NCBI GenBank assembly: GCA_018417955.1
Contig: JACTVC010000028.1
Coordinates: 434,001 to 498,000, forward strand
Source: Laccaria trichodermophora
Taxonomy: Eukaryota; Basidiomycota; Agaricomycetes; Agaricales; Hydnangiaceae
Direction of reading: 5' to 3'
Length of the DNA: 64,000 nt
The first letter of the stretch is position 1. Each line of letters begins with the position of its first letter. Below, in pieces: positions 33,383 through 45,534 of the stretch. A program made the position numbers and the translations under genes. Under the pieces are notes generated by a model, which had not been told where the DNA came from, did no database searches, and saw nothing but the letters and a program-made list of their open reading frames with translations.

Positions 33383-34519
33383 CGTTGTGGCAATCAATTG
33401 TAGTCATTACGTAGTCTCTTATACAGACCTTAGTATTACAAATGATAGTCGATTTGTAATGATATAAGACTTGAGGCAGGAGCACAAATGTACCTCCTTA
33501 ATTGTGGCCACTTGAAAAATAATGAGGCAAATGTCATCCCAAAAACATTGATTTTTAAAATTAGAAAATGAAGAACAATAAGAACTTCAACCACATTTAA
33601 TTTGCATATTTAAACAATGTCCCTGAGAAATAGTCTTGGTAGCTATGGCAACACCACTCAGCTGAAGAATATGTTAAAGAATAAAATAATGGAATTGGTC
33701 TGTCAATATGGCTGATGTTCTTATTGTTCAACAGTTTAAAATTTTGTTAATCAATGTTTTTGGCATACACAATAGCTTTATTATTCTAGGAGTGTCAACA
33801 GTTATGGAGGTACCTTTGCCTAGATCAAACATTGGACCCTGTCTCAAGTGTAAGGTCTGTTCCGTTTTGCGGAGTCTTTGGTGGCTGGGTTCCTTCAGTC
33901 ATCTCGGTAAAAAAATGAAGCCCTTTTCAGCATCACGTGTGTTTTGCAGCGATATTGTCTACTCGTATGTAGGATCGATAGGACTACATAAACATCGCTC
34001 TGCAATTGAAAATGGACCCAAAAAATCCTGATCAGGTCTAGAAGTTGCACTCAGGACGAAGTAATTGCCTGGGAAGTTGTTCACTGACAGTGACAAGCGG
34101 TGTGAGATGGAAGACAATGATGAAAAGCCAATCTGTGGTGGTAAGCCTGTCCCAAAGTCCTTGCCCCAAGGAACGAGAATGTGTGCCTCATACAAGACGG
34201 GATTTTGTCGAGAAGATTCGTTCCGGATAACTGTTGGATAATCGAGTCGAGTTGAGCAGGTCGTGGTCCAATTGTCCACTGTGAGATACGTTCTTCGAGG
34301 ATCTCGCATAGGATCTCGCGGAGGATCTCGCGAATAGTTGTCCGGCCTCTGAGCGATGTCCATGAGAATTTGTCAGGTGGGTGAGTGCACAACTACAGGG
34401 CGAGCTTTGAATATTATATTGAATATACACCAAGCGCGTACATACACGTGATGAGGAAAACGAAAGTCGATCGGTTTTCTACGCTCCAGCCTGCCAACCG
34501 ACTTCAAAACGAACAAGCC
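33383..34519. other. Spacer in the tRNA-Asp cluster
   Basis: No recognised gene. Around 34295-34332 a short tandem AGGATCTCGC-type repeat (three copies) occurs. A 134-residue open frame on the minus strand (33959-34363) has no recognisable similarity. Confidence 0.3.
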
Positions 34520-34526
34520 TAGTCAT

Positions 34527-34564
34527 TACGCGCGAAAGCTGGGTTCGACTCCCAGACGGAGAGT
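34527..34564 (+). pseudogene. tRNA-Asp 3'-half remnant E
   Basis: GCGCGAAAGCTGGGTTCGACTCCCAG is preserved, followed by ACGGAGAG. The 5' half is missing. Confidence 0.6.
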
Positions 34565-34907
34565 CCGCGGGGACTAATTTTTTACATACCATCGTTGCAT
34601 CTCAAGCACCGTAGCGAACGCTATAAAAACATATATAGTCTGGTTCATTCTCGCTTTTTGACACTCCGAATATTGGACGCCCGATAACGATTGGGGCGAT
34701 TCCATCAATTGCAAGTTTCAGTGAATTACTGATACATACAGCACTCGCCATTGAATCTCAACATAATGCATAACTACTTACTAATAACGAATTTTGGAAA
34801 CACAAGTTCTTTTATCATGTACTGAGATTATTCTCTCTTTAAATTTCAAGATTTATGTAGTCCCTTCTCGAGATCATAAAGCGCCACGTGAGTGATTTTA
34901 ACCAAAG

Positions 34908-34988
34908 TCTCTGTTAGTATATCGGTTAGTACACGCGCCTGTCAGGATGAAATCGCGCGAAAGCTGGGTTCGACTCCCAGACAGAGAG
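34908..34988 (+). tRNA. tRNA-Asp(GUC) with 9-nt intron
   Basis: All arms pair: acceptor TCTCTGT/ACAGAGA, anticodon stem CGCGC/GCGCG, T-stem CTGGG/CCCAG with loop TTCGACT. Anticodon GTC is at 34941-34943. The loop CTGTCA is followed by GGATGAAAT (34945-34953) at the canonical 37/38 intron site, then C and the 3' stem. A and B boxes are intact. Best candidate for the functional member of the cluster. Confidence 0.85.
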
Positions 34989-35137
34989 TCAGATTAGGGT
35001 TTAGTTCTTTTTTTGCCGACTCGCATGTTGATGATGGCTTCCCGAGGCAGGATCTGCTCTCGATTAAAGAGATATTTATACTCAAAAGAATTAATCTAAC
35101 AGGATAAATTTGTCAAATCAACCTCAACATCTCAGCT

Positions 35138-36082
35138 CTACAAAACCCCACCCCCAGTTCCCCGCTGAAAAAACACAGGCCCATTATCCGCCAGCTTATA
35201 CTGAAGCGCCGCACTACGAGGAATCAACTTGACACCACCACCAACTGGAGTAGAAGGTCCCAGATGCAACGCAACCTGTCAATTGAATCATCAGTACGAC
35301 GACCACCAGAAACACGACATCAGAGGAAACACCCACGAACCTCTCCACTGACAGTCCCACTCCGTCCACTACCAAGAGGCCTTACGTCCATATGATATGT
35401 GCACATTTGCAGCAGGTGTCGAAACAAGTCGTCAGGATCCCCAGGCGTAACGACGTGATGGCGGATGATCAGAGTCGCTTTCGCCTATGCATTGTCCATT
35501 CTCAACCTGAGTGGATCAAGCGAAAATAAGGAGTGAGGACGGCGTACCCTCAAACATGCACCCCGTAACGCACGCGCAAACCTACTAACATCGAGCAACG
35601 AGAACCCTATCCACTCCAAAGTCGCTATATCGTCCAGGATAACCAGCTTCGCGTCCCCGTAGTCCGTTTTTTGTAATGCGGTTTGCAAGAGATCGAAGAG
35701 GGGACGTAGTGTCGGTGATGTATGTAGATCTGCTGTCTCTCGAGGAGCCGGGGCACGAAAGTCAAGTTGGACGTGCTTCATAACATCTATAAATTCCAGC
35801 GATCCATTCGTTATCTGGTGCGAGATGTTGAGGTTCTGCCGCACAATCAATCACTCAACAAGATCATGGGGAAAAAATTGGATGGATACAGACAAGCTTG
35901 GACGCAACCGCTTTCCACCTCGCCAGGTCCTCTGAAACGGACAACACGATCGTTTTTGTTGGTCCATTTGTTTCTTTGATGTGCGATATGAGGCTCCGAT
36001 GGAGGAGGAAGTCGGCTGGAGCGGCTAGTTCGTCTGTTATTAGGAGGAGGATGCCTTCGGGCAGGTTGAATGGAGCTAACAT
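35138..36082 (-). CDS. ELP6: Elongator complex protein 6
   Basis: Seen: four exons on the minus strand, 35894-36082, 35548-35835, 35341-35484 and 35138-35275, all in phase, introns 58-65 nt, 252 residues. Motifs: ITDELAAPADFLLHRSLI, TIVLSVSEDLARWKAVA, ISHQITNGSLEFIDV, KLVILDDIATLEWIG and a C-terminus with LGSGRSGTVSGE. The order fits the RecA-like fold of ELP6. Known: Elp4-Elp5-Elp6 forms a hexameric ring ATPase that helps Elongator modify the wobble uridine of tRNAs. Inference: housekeeping copy, intact; start chosen at 36082 because the family begins just before the FxLPEG block. Confidence 0.85.
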
Positions 36083-36402
36083 TAATGGTCGCTTTGAGAG
36101 TCATGTTGATAGAAATTCGACATGGTGTTTGCCATCGACGGCTTTATTAAACAAATAACATACTTTACACTGGGGAGGTACGTTGGCGGTACGCTATGAT
36201 AGGGCGATCGACCAGTTTCCGCAAGCCTCCACTCAAGGATTTTAATTAGTACTAGTTTTAGAGCTGGCCAAACAACTACCTGCAGCCATTTTGGCAGGCG
36301 TTGCCCTTCCGGTAGATAGTCACATATTGCTCATAAAATCATAGTACCCAGTACAACTACAAAATCACAAATCAAAGCATCCCATATCTGTTCCACCGAT
36401 AC
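36083..36402. other. Intergenic region between ELP6 and BTB gene
   Basis: Presumed ELP6 promoter plus the 3' flank of the BTB gene; nothing else seen. Confidence 0.3.
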
Positions 36403-37524
36403 CTCAATAGCTGTCGGTAATTTCGGATTCAAATGGGATCAAGAGGCCTTCGGGGGCATCCCCCAACAAGTCACTTACCAGTAGGTTACTAGCGTCCGGT
36501 ACAAAACTAAATCGTCTTCTAACATATCGCAACAAAATGAGACTATCTTTGCCTGACGCAAATAAATAAGGCTAACCTTCGCAGATGACCATTGCAGAAG
36601 CACATCCTTGACCCTCACATCCAAACAAATGCGACACATCTCACAAATTAAACCATCCTCCAACACAGAAAACGCCGTTTGAATAGCGTCCGTTGGGAAG
36701 TCTACGGCAGTGAGCCTGATCTCATGCAAAAAATAGCTTACGTACCGGGCCTAGCCGACCATACCAGAGGCGCAGCTACCATCATCCACCCCTCCGAGAC
36801 TTTCCTCCGCTCTGCGTATCCACACACCGTGGTTGGTTGGTGGGTGCCTGGAGGCTGCATGAGGAGACGTTTGAGAAGCTCCGTTCGCTGCATTTGGAGA
36901 TTCATAAGACGCCTCAGATATATCGGCCCCATGCGCCTGGAGCTATCTTCTGTGATATCGTGTAGCGACAAGGAAAGAAGATGTGCCGACGCGCTCTTTG
37001 CAAGATCATCAAGGCCATGGTGCGCAGCGAGAGAATATAGCATCAATGGGTCCTCCAACGCATGCGACAGAAGGAGGGCGTGGACATGCGTGGAGGGCAA
37101 AATATGCGCCTTCGGGATAACACCGTGCGCCGTCATCCGATCTATCGCCTTTTCCATGTCGTTGAACGATGGTGAACGACCCCCGAACGGCACGTCATAC
37201 AAGACGCACAGGATGATCCTCAGAACGTCCGCATTGTCTGGGATGTCGATCACTCCATCAAGGTGACTGTGAGCTCTCATTTGCACAAAAAAAGCGGTGC
37301 TAGAGACACTCGCCAATTCGTCTGAGTTGATATAGAACAAGACAGAGTCCATCGATCGAAAGACGACATCGGAGGCAGAGCTTCTGTGTGCGCCGAGATA
37401 AAATGTCGAAGAAACCTCCTGGTTTGGAGCGGTGATGTTCGACCTTGTCCTCGAAGGGGAGGTAATAGACTTAAAGAGCCTTAGGGATTGTCTTACGAGG
37501 GAAATTTATCGATCGACATACCAT
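36403..37524 (-). CDS. BTB/POZ domain protein
   Basis: Seen: exon 1 is the ATG alone (37522-37524, donor GTATGT). Exon 2 is 36746-37469 and exon 3 begins at 36701. The end is either TAA at 36475 or, after a GTAAGT intron, a short last exon ending at 36403. The protein has SASDVVFRSMDSVLFYIN and LASVSSTAFF, typical of the fungal BTB fold, then IDIPDNADVLRIILCVLY and helical repeats. Known: large families of such BTB proteins exist in Agaricomycetes, mostly without defined function; BTB folds act in protein-protein contacts and Cul3 adaptors. No second known domain is visible. Confidence 0.7.
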
Positions 37525-40293
37525 TGATTTGCAGGAGTCGAAGAGTCGTAGTCTAGGGAATGGGGAATGGAGCGCTGACAGTTGTATTTAGGGTTCATAA
37601 CAAAACCACCATCAAGAAACCCTAACATGCAAGGCCTAGGCCAAGGCGGAATCACTTTGTTCACACCAGATTATAGACATTTGAGCCGACTTTGAGCGGT
37701 AAGCTTGAAGTTGCATCGGAGGACACCTCGAAAAACCACGCAGAAGGTGCCTGAAGGAAGCGCGCTGATTGTTCGTTTGTTCGACTACTTACATGTACCG
37801 TTTCGGCTGCTTTTGAAGACAGCAGTGAAGTGTGCTGTGGTTTCTTTGGTAGGTGTCGGTTCCGTCAGAAGTAGATACACCCGGTTCGGCATGTGGAGTA
37901 AGAAGTCCTTCGACCTGACCGGTGACGGATCCAAATATGTGAATTATGCAGAATACGCCGGACAGCAAACCTCTCCCTCGATTGCGAGTGTGAGCTCGGT
38001 TGCTTTTCCGTGCATCAGCTAACAGCTACCTGCAGAATTGTAGACCATTGACAAAATTTTCTTTGTCCGCCAAAACAGCTAGATGAACTCTTGAGGAAGC
38101 CCGCCTTCATGACGTGGGGCCCGCCAAGTTGGAGCAGCCTCCTGTGTTTCTGCTACAAATGTAGGTTCTCGTGACCCGACGGCCTCCAGGCCTAAAGCGG
38201 TTGTTTGGGGGTCCAAATAGGGGCGCTCAAAAGAAATTTCTGAGTGGTTTACGATAATGCAGTCGACTGGAAAGCGTTCCACGTTGGTGAGCAACTTGAA
38301 GATGGTGGTTCGAAATCAAGACGTTGTTGTGTACTATTATTTGCGCCATGTTGACTTGCCAAAGTCTTCTTTTCGTACCAACACGACCACATTCATGGCG
38401 GAAAAGGCTAAGAGAACCGTAGGTGCGTATCACACCATGCAGCCATTGTTTACGGTGTTTATTCAACTACTTTCCCAGCAGTAGTCTTTCCCTTTCGACT
38501 CCGTGCGGATTTGTAGCCCTGAATGATCGCTAAACATTGCCACGAACGTAGCTGAAACTGTGATCCAAGCTGTCCTAAGTTGGACAGGCACATCCGACTG
38601 GCATCACCGTTCATGATATTAGTTGAAAGGCATGGGTAGCTCAAACTTCAGAGCTGCCAAGCCTTCCGGGTGTCAGCGAGGTCCTAACAGGGACACGGAG
38701 CCGCCGAAACCTAAATGCTTTGGTGAGAAGCCAAGTCTCTCTATTCTTATCTCTGTCGTGTTTATGGGCAAGCCGCAAGGGAGAAGGGCCGCGGTGTTCA
38801 AACAACACAAACCAAGGGACGACGGGCGGTATAACAATTCTATCCCCACTCATTCTACACAACTGATAACAAACAAAAAAAATACAGGAACTTCATTCAC
38901 ATTTCGCTGCGACAGAGTTGTGATGGAGGACAGATTCCAGAACTGCCCCATTGATACTCGGTTCAATGTTCATTCACATTTGATGTCACACGACCGCTTT
39001 TTTCAAGTTGTTGCTTTTAAGCTGTCACACAGCACTGACGTTTGTTCAAGCAGGTTTGCTGGCGGATTGATCGCAAAAATCAAGTCACTGGATCCGACTT
39101 TCTAATAAAGACTAAAGGCCAACTGAAGGTAGTTCTGTGTTCCGTTTATGTACGACGGAATCGCAACTTCCGCGGTCCTCGCATGATATCTCTATGTAAG
39201 ACCTTCGGGAAAATAAAAGGTCCCCGTTTTTGTCAACTTTCTGCCCAACGTTTGGTGCAACCGCAGTATGCACGTCTCCGAGGACCGATAGCGCTTAAAT
39301 ATCTCCCAGTGTCAGGTTCTACGCCTCTTCTCGCCGTTCATTCAATGCGACATCTGTGCTTCGTTTGGAATACAACACGCCGTTCCCAAGAACACCGATA
39401 CCTCGCTACGGCAGAGGAATGGCAGAGTCCGAAATGAAAATGATTGGGATACGCCAAAGACCCCCGAAGATATGCGATAACGAAATCAAGTTAAGCAAGG
39501 TGAGCTTTCCAATCAGGCTCATTCCCCACAGAATGCTTCCAAGATTGTATTCCTTTCCTCTGTCTATTCGGACATTTGGGGCAGGATCCTGGCGAATCGA
39601 ACCTTTTGGAATGAAGCATTTTTTTTTTCACCACGAGCCAAGAATTATCTGAACGGTAACACCTTATACAGATGACCAAGCGGATGAAGAGGTCTGGCAT
39701 CGTGCTTTTTTAATTCTCATGACCCGAAGCGTTCCAACAAATGAAATGTGTATCATCCCTACAAGGAGCCGTTCACTATGGGACGAAACTCGAGAACAAA
39801 TGAGTGTGGCGTCCGTTTCACTAAACGTTGCCTTGTAAATGAGTTTTCGGGACTTCATTCATGTCAGCTTTTTGGAAATAATTGAACCTGTCAGACACAT
39901 AAATCAGATTATAGGCTCGGCAGAACTAATTGTCAAGAGTATGTCAAGGGAAGTGTTCTATGAATCCGAAATGCGAGACAAGTGGGCGTTGACAAAATTA
40001 CGACAGTTAATGGGGGAAAAAAAGGTCTAAGGCGCGAATACAGCTGCTGGGCGCGAGGATTGGGCAAGTAAACGACCTCTTTATGAATGAACGCAAATTG
40101 ATTTTGGGCGGCCACAGCACGACTCCGCATCCACGTGGGGTGGGGTAGGTTAGCGTTCCTAAATTTAGCGTTCAACAATCCGTTTTTGGAAATTCTCCAA
40201 TATAATTTTGTTGATGTCATACGCTCGTCAGAGATGATGGCGTTCTGAAACCCTATAAGATCTGCAAGACGGTGTTGTTTAATATCCCACAAA
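37525..40293. other. Gene-poor interval, 2.8 kb
   Basis: Only short overlapping open frames on both strands, none with a recognisable motif or splice-linked extension. Possibly decayed repeats; I see nothing I can support. Confidence 0.3.
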
Positions 40294-41248
40294 ATGAGTA
40301 CAAACACAACCAACCCTAGCGACACTCAGACGCCCACCAACCCTCGAACAGGAGGCTCAGGATTGCATGTCGGAGATAGGATCAAGTGGGTCACTTAACT
40401 TTACGTAGCGGCATTTGTCAATTTTGAATTTCTTCAATAGAGGTGCCATTGAAATCGTGCATGGTTGTAGCTTTAAAATTTATCCCTCCGAAGGAGTGAT
40501 TAATTCAATAATCCGTGAATGTAGGAGCAGGCGACAATCTCCGTGGATCCGCCCTTGGTGTGATTGATCAAATGGGGGGAGGTGGGGTTACGAAGAACGA
40601 AGAAATTTCTAGGAAAGGAAGAGAGGAATTTGAACGCGGTATGGCGCACTGGAAGGGTGAGTATCCCATAAAGTTGAGAATTTCACCACCGAAATTGCAG
40701 AACAAGGCCCTCAAACTGGTGCAGGCGTGCATGGGCAGGCTGCAACTCAAGGTACGGCTGCCCAGTACGGAGCGCAGGGCGCTCCCTCTCCATACGGACC
40801 CCAGGGTGCTGCCTCGCAATACGGACCTCAGGGTGCTGCCTCGCAATACGGACCTCAGGGTGCTCATGGTCCACCGGACACTGCCTCGCAATACGGACCC
40901 CAGAGCGCGACCCCTCCATATGGTCCTCAAGACGCTCCCGCTCCGTCTTACGGTGCGCAGGGCACAGCGTACGGTTATGGTAAGCAGGGTACTTTGATTT
41001 AATGAAGCTCCCTCAGTTGTGAATAGGTCAAGGAAGAGCTGGTGACGTGAAAGCTGGTGAGAAGGAAAGATGATCTCGTTCGAAAACGGTCAGCTAATGC
41101 ACAAGTAGGTGGACAACAGGATACATCGTACCCTCCCAACCGATTGAATGACCCTTCATACCCGGGTGGTCAGCCCCGAGAGGCTGGGGTGGGAAGTAAC
41201 TATCCTGCTACGCCTGGCAAGTCTGGTAGTGGAGCCCGAGACGTTTAG
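40294..41248 (+). CDS. YGPQG-repeat protein, 231 aa, function unknown
   Basis: Seen: six exons, 40294-40385, 40441-40463 (23 nt), 40525-40656, 40701-40979, 41027-41056 (30 nt) and 41109-41248, all in phase with GT/AG introns. The N-terminal part reads GDRIKGAIEIVHGAGDNLRG and then KNEEISRKGREEFERG, a charged helical segment. It is followed by low-complexity repeats of the type AxxYGPQGA and a Gly/Pro/Ser-rich tail. The in-phase joining of two microexons into smooth protein is good evidence that the gene is real. I do not recognise the family; the N-terminal part recalls small CsbD/LEA-like stress proteins, which is only an impression. Confidence 0.7.
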
Positions 41249-41487
41249 TAGATTGGATTCTGAAAATTATGAGCGAGTCCTGTTGTGTAACTATGTAGTC
41301 TGTTGCAAAGTGCTCTGTCGCTGAAAAATCCGGCAACATTGTGGCCGATAGCCGACTTGGATACACAGCCACCGAAAACTTACTTGCTGGCGTGGTAATA
41401 CCCCGGACTTCGCGTCGAGGCTGGTGCCTACCATCGTCCACCTTCTCAAGAGCCTGGCTAGGTATCGGTAACGTCAAGGCCAAGAAA

Positions 41488-42537
41488 ATGTCGATGTCGT
41501 TGCTTGGACGTTTGCCCGCTCATAGGCTCGTGCTCCGCGCCACACGCCTAGGTCGTGTTCGTCTTGCATCCACCACACCGCCAGCACCATCGAGTTTCAG
41601 AAGATCGTTCGTAACGTTGGCGGCAGCCGTCGGCGTAGCTGTTACAGCAGGTACACTCGGTGCTATGTTCCCCCCGCCACCCATCGCCATCCTATTTCCG
41701 AGGGCAGCGCCAGGACCGCCGGCAGATCCTTTTTCTCCAGAATCAATAGCGTTCACCGAAGATCTTGAAGCTAAGCTTCAAGCCTTGTCGTTGCTCCAAA
41801 AGCTCAGGTCGATGCCCGACGCCGATGAGTGGTATGAGACTCGGCCATACCAAGCCTTCCCCGAAGAGAGGCGTGTAAATAATTTGACCGCAGGTGCCTT
41901 GCGGGGACCGGGGAAATTGGCGTTATACCCTCTGATTCGGGCGAAGAAGGATGAGAGTGAGAGCATAGTCTTTATACATCTGGGGAGGGGTGTTTGCGGC
42001 CACGATGGGATTGTCCATGGAGGGTTGTTGGCTACACTTTTGGACGAAACTCTGGCTCGTACTGTGAGCCAAATCTGTTATAAAAAATATGGTCTCAAAT
42101 GCTGAAGCGCTTGCAGGCTATCAGTAATCTTCCCGAGAAAGTTGGTGTCACTGCGAACCTGTCATTAAATTACCGTGCGCCGACTATGGCTGATCAGGTG
42201 AACTATCTCATTGTCGAGAAGGACGCGCTCTAACCTTCTTGTCAGTTCGTCGTCATAAAGACATCACTTCAAGAAGTAAAGGGACGCAAGGCGACCGTTA
42301 CAGGACGGGTTGAGGACTTGGATGGAACTCTCCTCGTAGAAGCAACGTAAGGCCTCGTCTTTTGTGAACGTATGGAACTTGAACATCTTCTGTAGTGCCC
42401 TATTTGTTCAACCGCTCTATGCAAAACTTCTACATAGTGCGCATTTGAAGAAAGCGATGGGAGAACCTCCCAAGTCGGATGAACCTGTACTTTTGGCGGA
42501 TGGACAGGACCTGAACCCCAAGCATAAACACCGTTGA
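41488..42537 (+). CDS. Acyl-CoA thioesterase-like hotdog protein, probably mitochondrial
   Basis: Seen: four exons, 41488-42063, 42117-42197, 42246-42346 and 42396-42537, all in phase, 299 residues. The Arg/Ser-rich N-terminus (LLGRLPAHRLVLRATRLGR) looks like a mitochondrial presequence and is followed by a hydrophobic segment (VTLAAAVGVAVTAGTLGA). The hotdog core shows GHDGIVHGGLLATLLDETLA, then NLSLNYRAPTMADQ and VTGRVEDLDGTLLVEATALF. Known: the HGG-ATLLDE motif marks the thioesterase superfamily (THEM4-type and PaaI-like). Inference: hydrolyses an acyl-CoA at or in mitochondria; substrate unknown. Intact. Confidence 0.8.
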
Positions 42538-45148
42538 GAATGAGTGCTTTCCCTTCTAGTCAGAAGCTGCTTAGCGACATTTAGATCTTAGATTAAACCT
42601 ATAACCAACTAATTAATATCCAATTTACGTTCCGCAGTCAAGCATTGACTGTGCCTTTTTTCGACACGGTTGAATCTTGAATCGCATGCCCCCAATTTCT
42701 GGTCCATTGAAAATCCGATACGGATCCAGGTTGATCCAATCTCATCACCCAGCTAACAGAAAATTTGTGATGAAACCTGTGCATGACACGACGGATATGA
42801 TATTCTTGGGCGACCCGGAAAGAAAAGTCTGTCATTCGCGAAAAACGCAGTTCTGTCCGTATCACTTAAGTTGCTGAGAAACGCTTACCTCGTGCCACTC
42901 AAACACGACTCCTGGCAGATAAATGCGTGCCACGCGTCTCCCAACTCATTTCATGTTTCGGTGCTGTAGAACTCCCCGCAACTGGAGCCGTATCCATTGC
43001 TAAGTTTCTACGATTTGGTTACGGGCTACGCTAAAACTCTTGCGACTAGTATTTCGGAACCTTCGATCCGGACATACAATTTTTGTGCGTCTATTGCAAT
43101 TGATCCTTGGACTCTCTTGACAGCGTCGCCCTTAAGATGACTTTTTTTAGGAAACCAACTTTCTTCATTTTTTTTTGACGACCCACGTTTATATCGGCCT
43201 CACCTCGGTCCTGCTGACATTCGTGAGTCTGATGAGTTATATCATTCGCTGGGGAGACATGAATGTGTTACAGCATTCAGGCTAGCTCTCTTTCCTTCAA
43301 TACTGGAGGGTACGTTCCGTCCCTGCACCCGGCATTCCGCGCGAACCACTGGTATATCAAACCTTTTCTCCTTCCGCGCGTTCGCAAGTCATGGGCTTCT
43401 TCTCGTGGTTCGTGGCCTGATGAAGACTTGATGGTAGATCGAGTTTTCTTGCATGAGGTCGCTTATTCTATGCATCGAAAGGGCTACCGCATCATAATTC
43501 CGATCCGATCTTGCCAACATACGAGAGTTTTTCATCGGTATTGACACGCAGCACTCGTCTCGCACCATTGTTCGGGGGGCATGTCCAGCCGTCTCCTTTT
43601 GGAACATTCTTCGTTCGGTGATTGTAACAATTCCGCTTGACCCTCACTGCGACACCTGGCTTGGTTGTCTTCCATATTCAGGCTATAAACTGCGACGTTT
43701 CGGAGCACCTCCAATGTTTCGATCGTCGCAGCCTCAATGCGGTTGAAGGTACAGTACCTGCGGGTCCGACGGATATCTGGGAATCGTGGGTGCTGTGGAA
43801 CTCTGAAGGCCGAAATGTACCCTCGATTGGATATCGACAAGGAGGTGGGCAATTCCTGTGGAGAGCCTCATAACTCCTCACAATTATATCGACTGCTTGG
43901 CGCGCGAAAACCGCTGCTGGACAGGTGGACACGCAACCCCCTTGGAGAGAAGAAGTCGCACTTTTTGCTCATTTGTTCACGTCGCATTGTTCGATTTCCC
44001 GGTCCGGAAATACCCCACTTCAAGGATGCAAAATGCCAACTCTACCTGAAAAGTCCGGATGTGTCCGATTTTCCAATTCTAGTGTCACGTCGATCATACC
44101 ACCGACTTTATCGATGACAAAAATTCAGAAGCACTTCATGATGGATGTACATCGTGTAAGAAGATAAATATTCTACTTTGGGAAGAGAAACATCAAAATG
44201 TAATTTGTCGATTTGTACGACGTTCCTGAACAGCAATGGGGCATGTGGGATATTTATCCATTTTGAGGACGGCACGTTCTCCTTTGACCCTTCATTCCAC
44301 AACCGCTAATGTGAAGCATCAGGCTGTCGGCTTTCTCAAAAGCATCTTGCTCCGACCGAGACGTTGTTCATGGGTCGTATGAGTACATAAGACGAAGACG
44401 GACGTCAGCCTTAACCGGTAGTGTTAATGACAGCACTCCACTCCGCTCCATACTACATGGCTAACGTAAAGATGTCGGTTCGTCTTCGTACATTTTCTTT
44501 TTCGGATACGTGCTAATGTTACTCTCCTTCTTCCATATCAGATTTATTTGGCAATACCTAGTCCCTCAACGTGGTGTGTGTGGGCGTATGTAGGGTTTTC
44601 AATCGATGCCATGTTTTGCTGATACACCGCCGGCCTTTAGATAATACCACCCGAACCGCGGAGTGCACAGACACTCTGAAGCTCTGCGAAGCAGCAAAAT
44701 TGTTCAAATTAAGGTATTCTGGTGACATTTCAACTCGAAATACGTTGACTACAGGTTATCGAAATTGTGTAGTGCGCATGCTGTCAGCCGTTGTTGTTTG
44801 CCTTGCCGACTTGACATTGAGCCCGTCGACTGTCACAAGATCGGTAAAGAGAAAACAAAATTCTGGAGCGGACCCTTTCACAGACACCCCAGCGTCAATC
44901 TGAGTACTAGTTCAAGATCTCGCCCCGGAACTGTGTGCAGCTTCTGCTCGCCCTGACAGACCGAGATGATACATACCATTCTGCGAAGGATTGCTGTGAG
45001 ATGAAAGGAGTGAGTCATACATCGTCGCCGAACCCTTTAATTTTCTTTTAGCCCTCGTTTTCCTGAGGTATAAAAACCCCCCGCCCTTGTCGAAACGACG
45101 AAAGTCTTAATCCACCATATACTACTAGCCGCTAAAATAATTCGAGCC
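42538..45148. other. Gene-poor interval, 2.6 kb
   Basis: Open frames up to about 125 codons on both strands without recognisable motifs. Nothing I can support as a gene, RNA or repeat. Confidence 0.3.
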
Positions 45149-45534
45149 ATGTCTCCCAGTCCAGTCGAACAACGAGAATCGGAACAGGTACTGTCTTGTA
45201 TCTCACATTCTTCGGACGCTAATGGATGGCTCAGAGAAACGACAAGAATGGTTCTCAAACTTCGTTGCCGTTGCAAAAAGTGCCCAAGAGGACACCAATG
45301 GCTTGTCAGTTTTGCAGAGGTCTTTCTCTTTCCACTCATATCCCGACGCAACTAATTTTCATAAAGGGCGGAAACTAAAATGCGATGGAAATCGGCCATC
45401 GTGCTCCAATTGCGATCGCCGTTCACTTGCTTGTCAGTATACCCCCGTGTATGTGATTTCATTTTTTGTTTTGCAGTTGTCTAAAACCAATCCATGATTT
45501 TCAGTTCTGCTCAGCGTTAGATTTTGCGGAGTGA
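45149..45534 (+). CDS. Truncated Zn2Cys6 transcription-factor fragment
   Basis: Seen: exons 45149-45187, 45289-45319 and 45367-45446 join in phase to give MACQFCRGRKLKCDG, then PSCSNCDRRSLACQYTP: a complete C-x2-C-x6-C-x5-C-x2-C-x6-C binuclear cluster. After the next splice only about nine codons follow before a stop at about 45532-45534. Known: Zn2Cys6 proteins are fungal DNA-binding regulators, normally several hundred residues long with a middle homology region, which is absent here. Inference: a truncated gene or a relic; alternative downstream splicing could extend it slightly but I see no regulatory domain. Confidence 0.5.

Noticed and set aside
33959..34363. 134-residue minus-strand frame as a gene
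   Set aside because: No motif, and it overlaps a short tandem repeat in the tRNA-Asp spacer.
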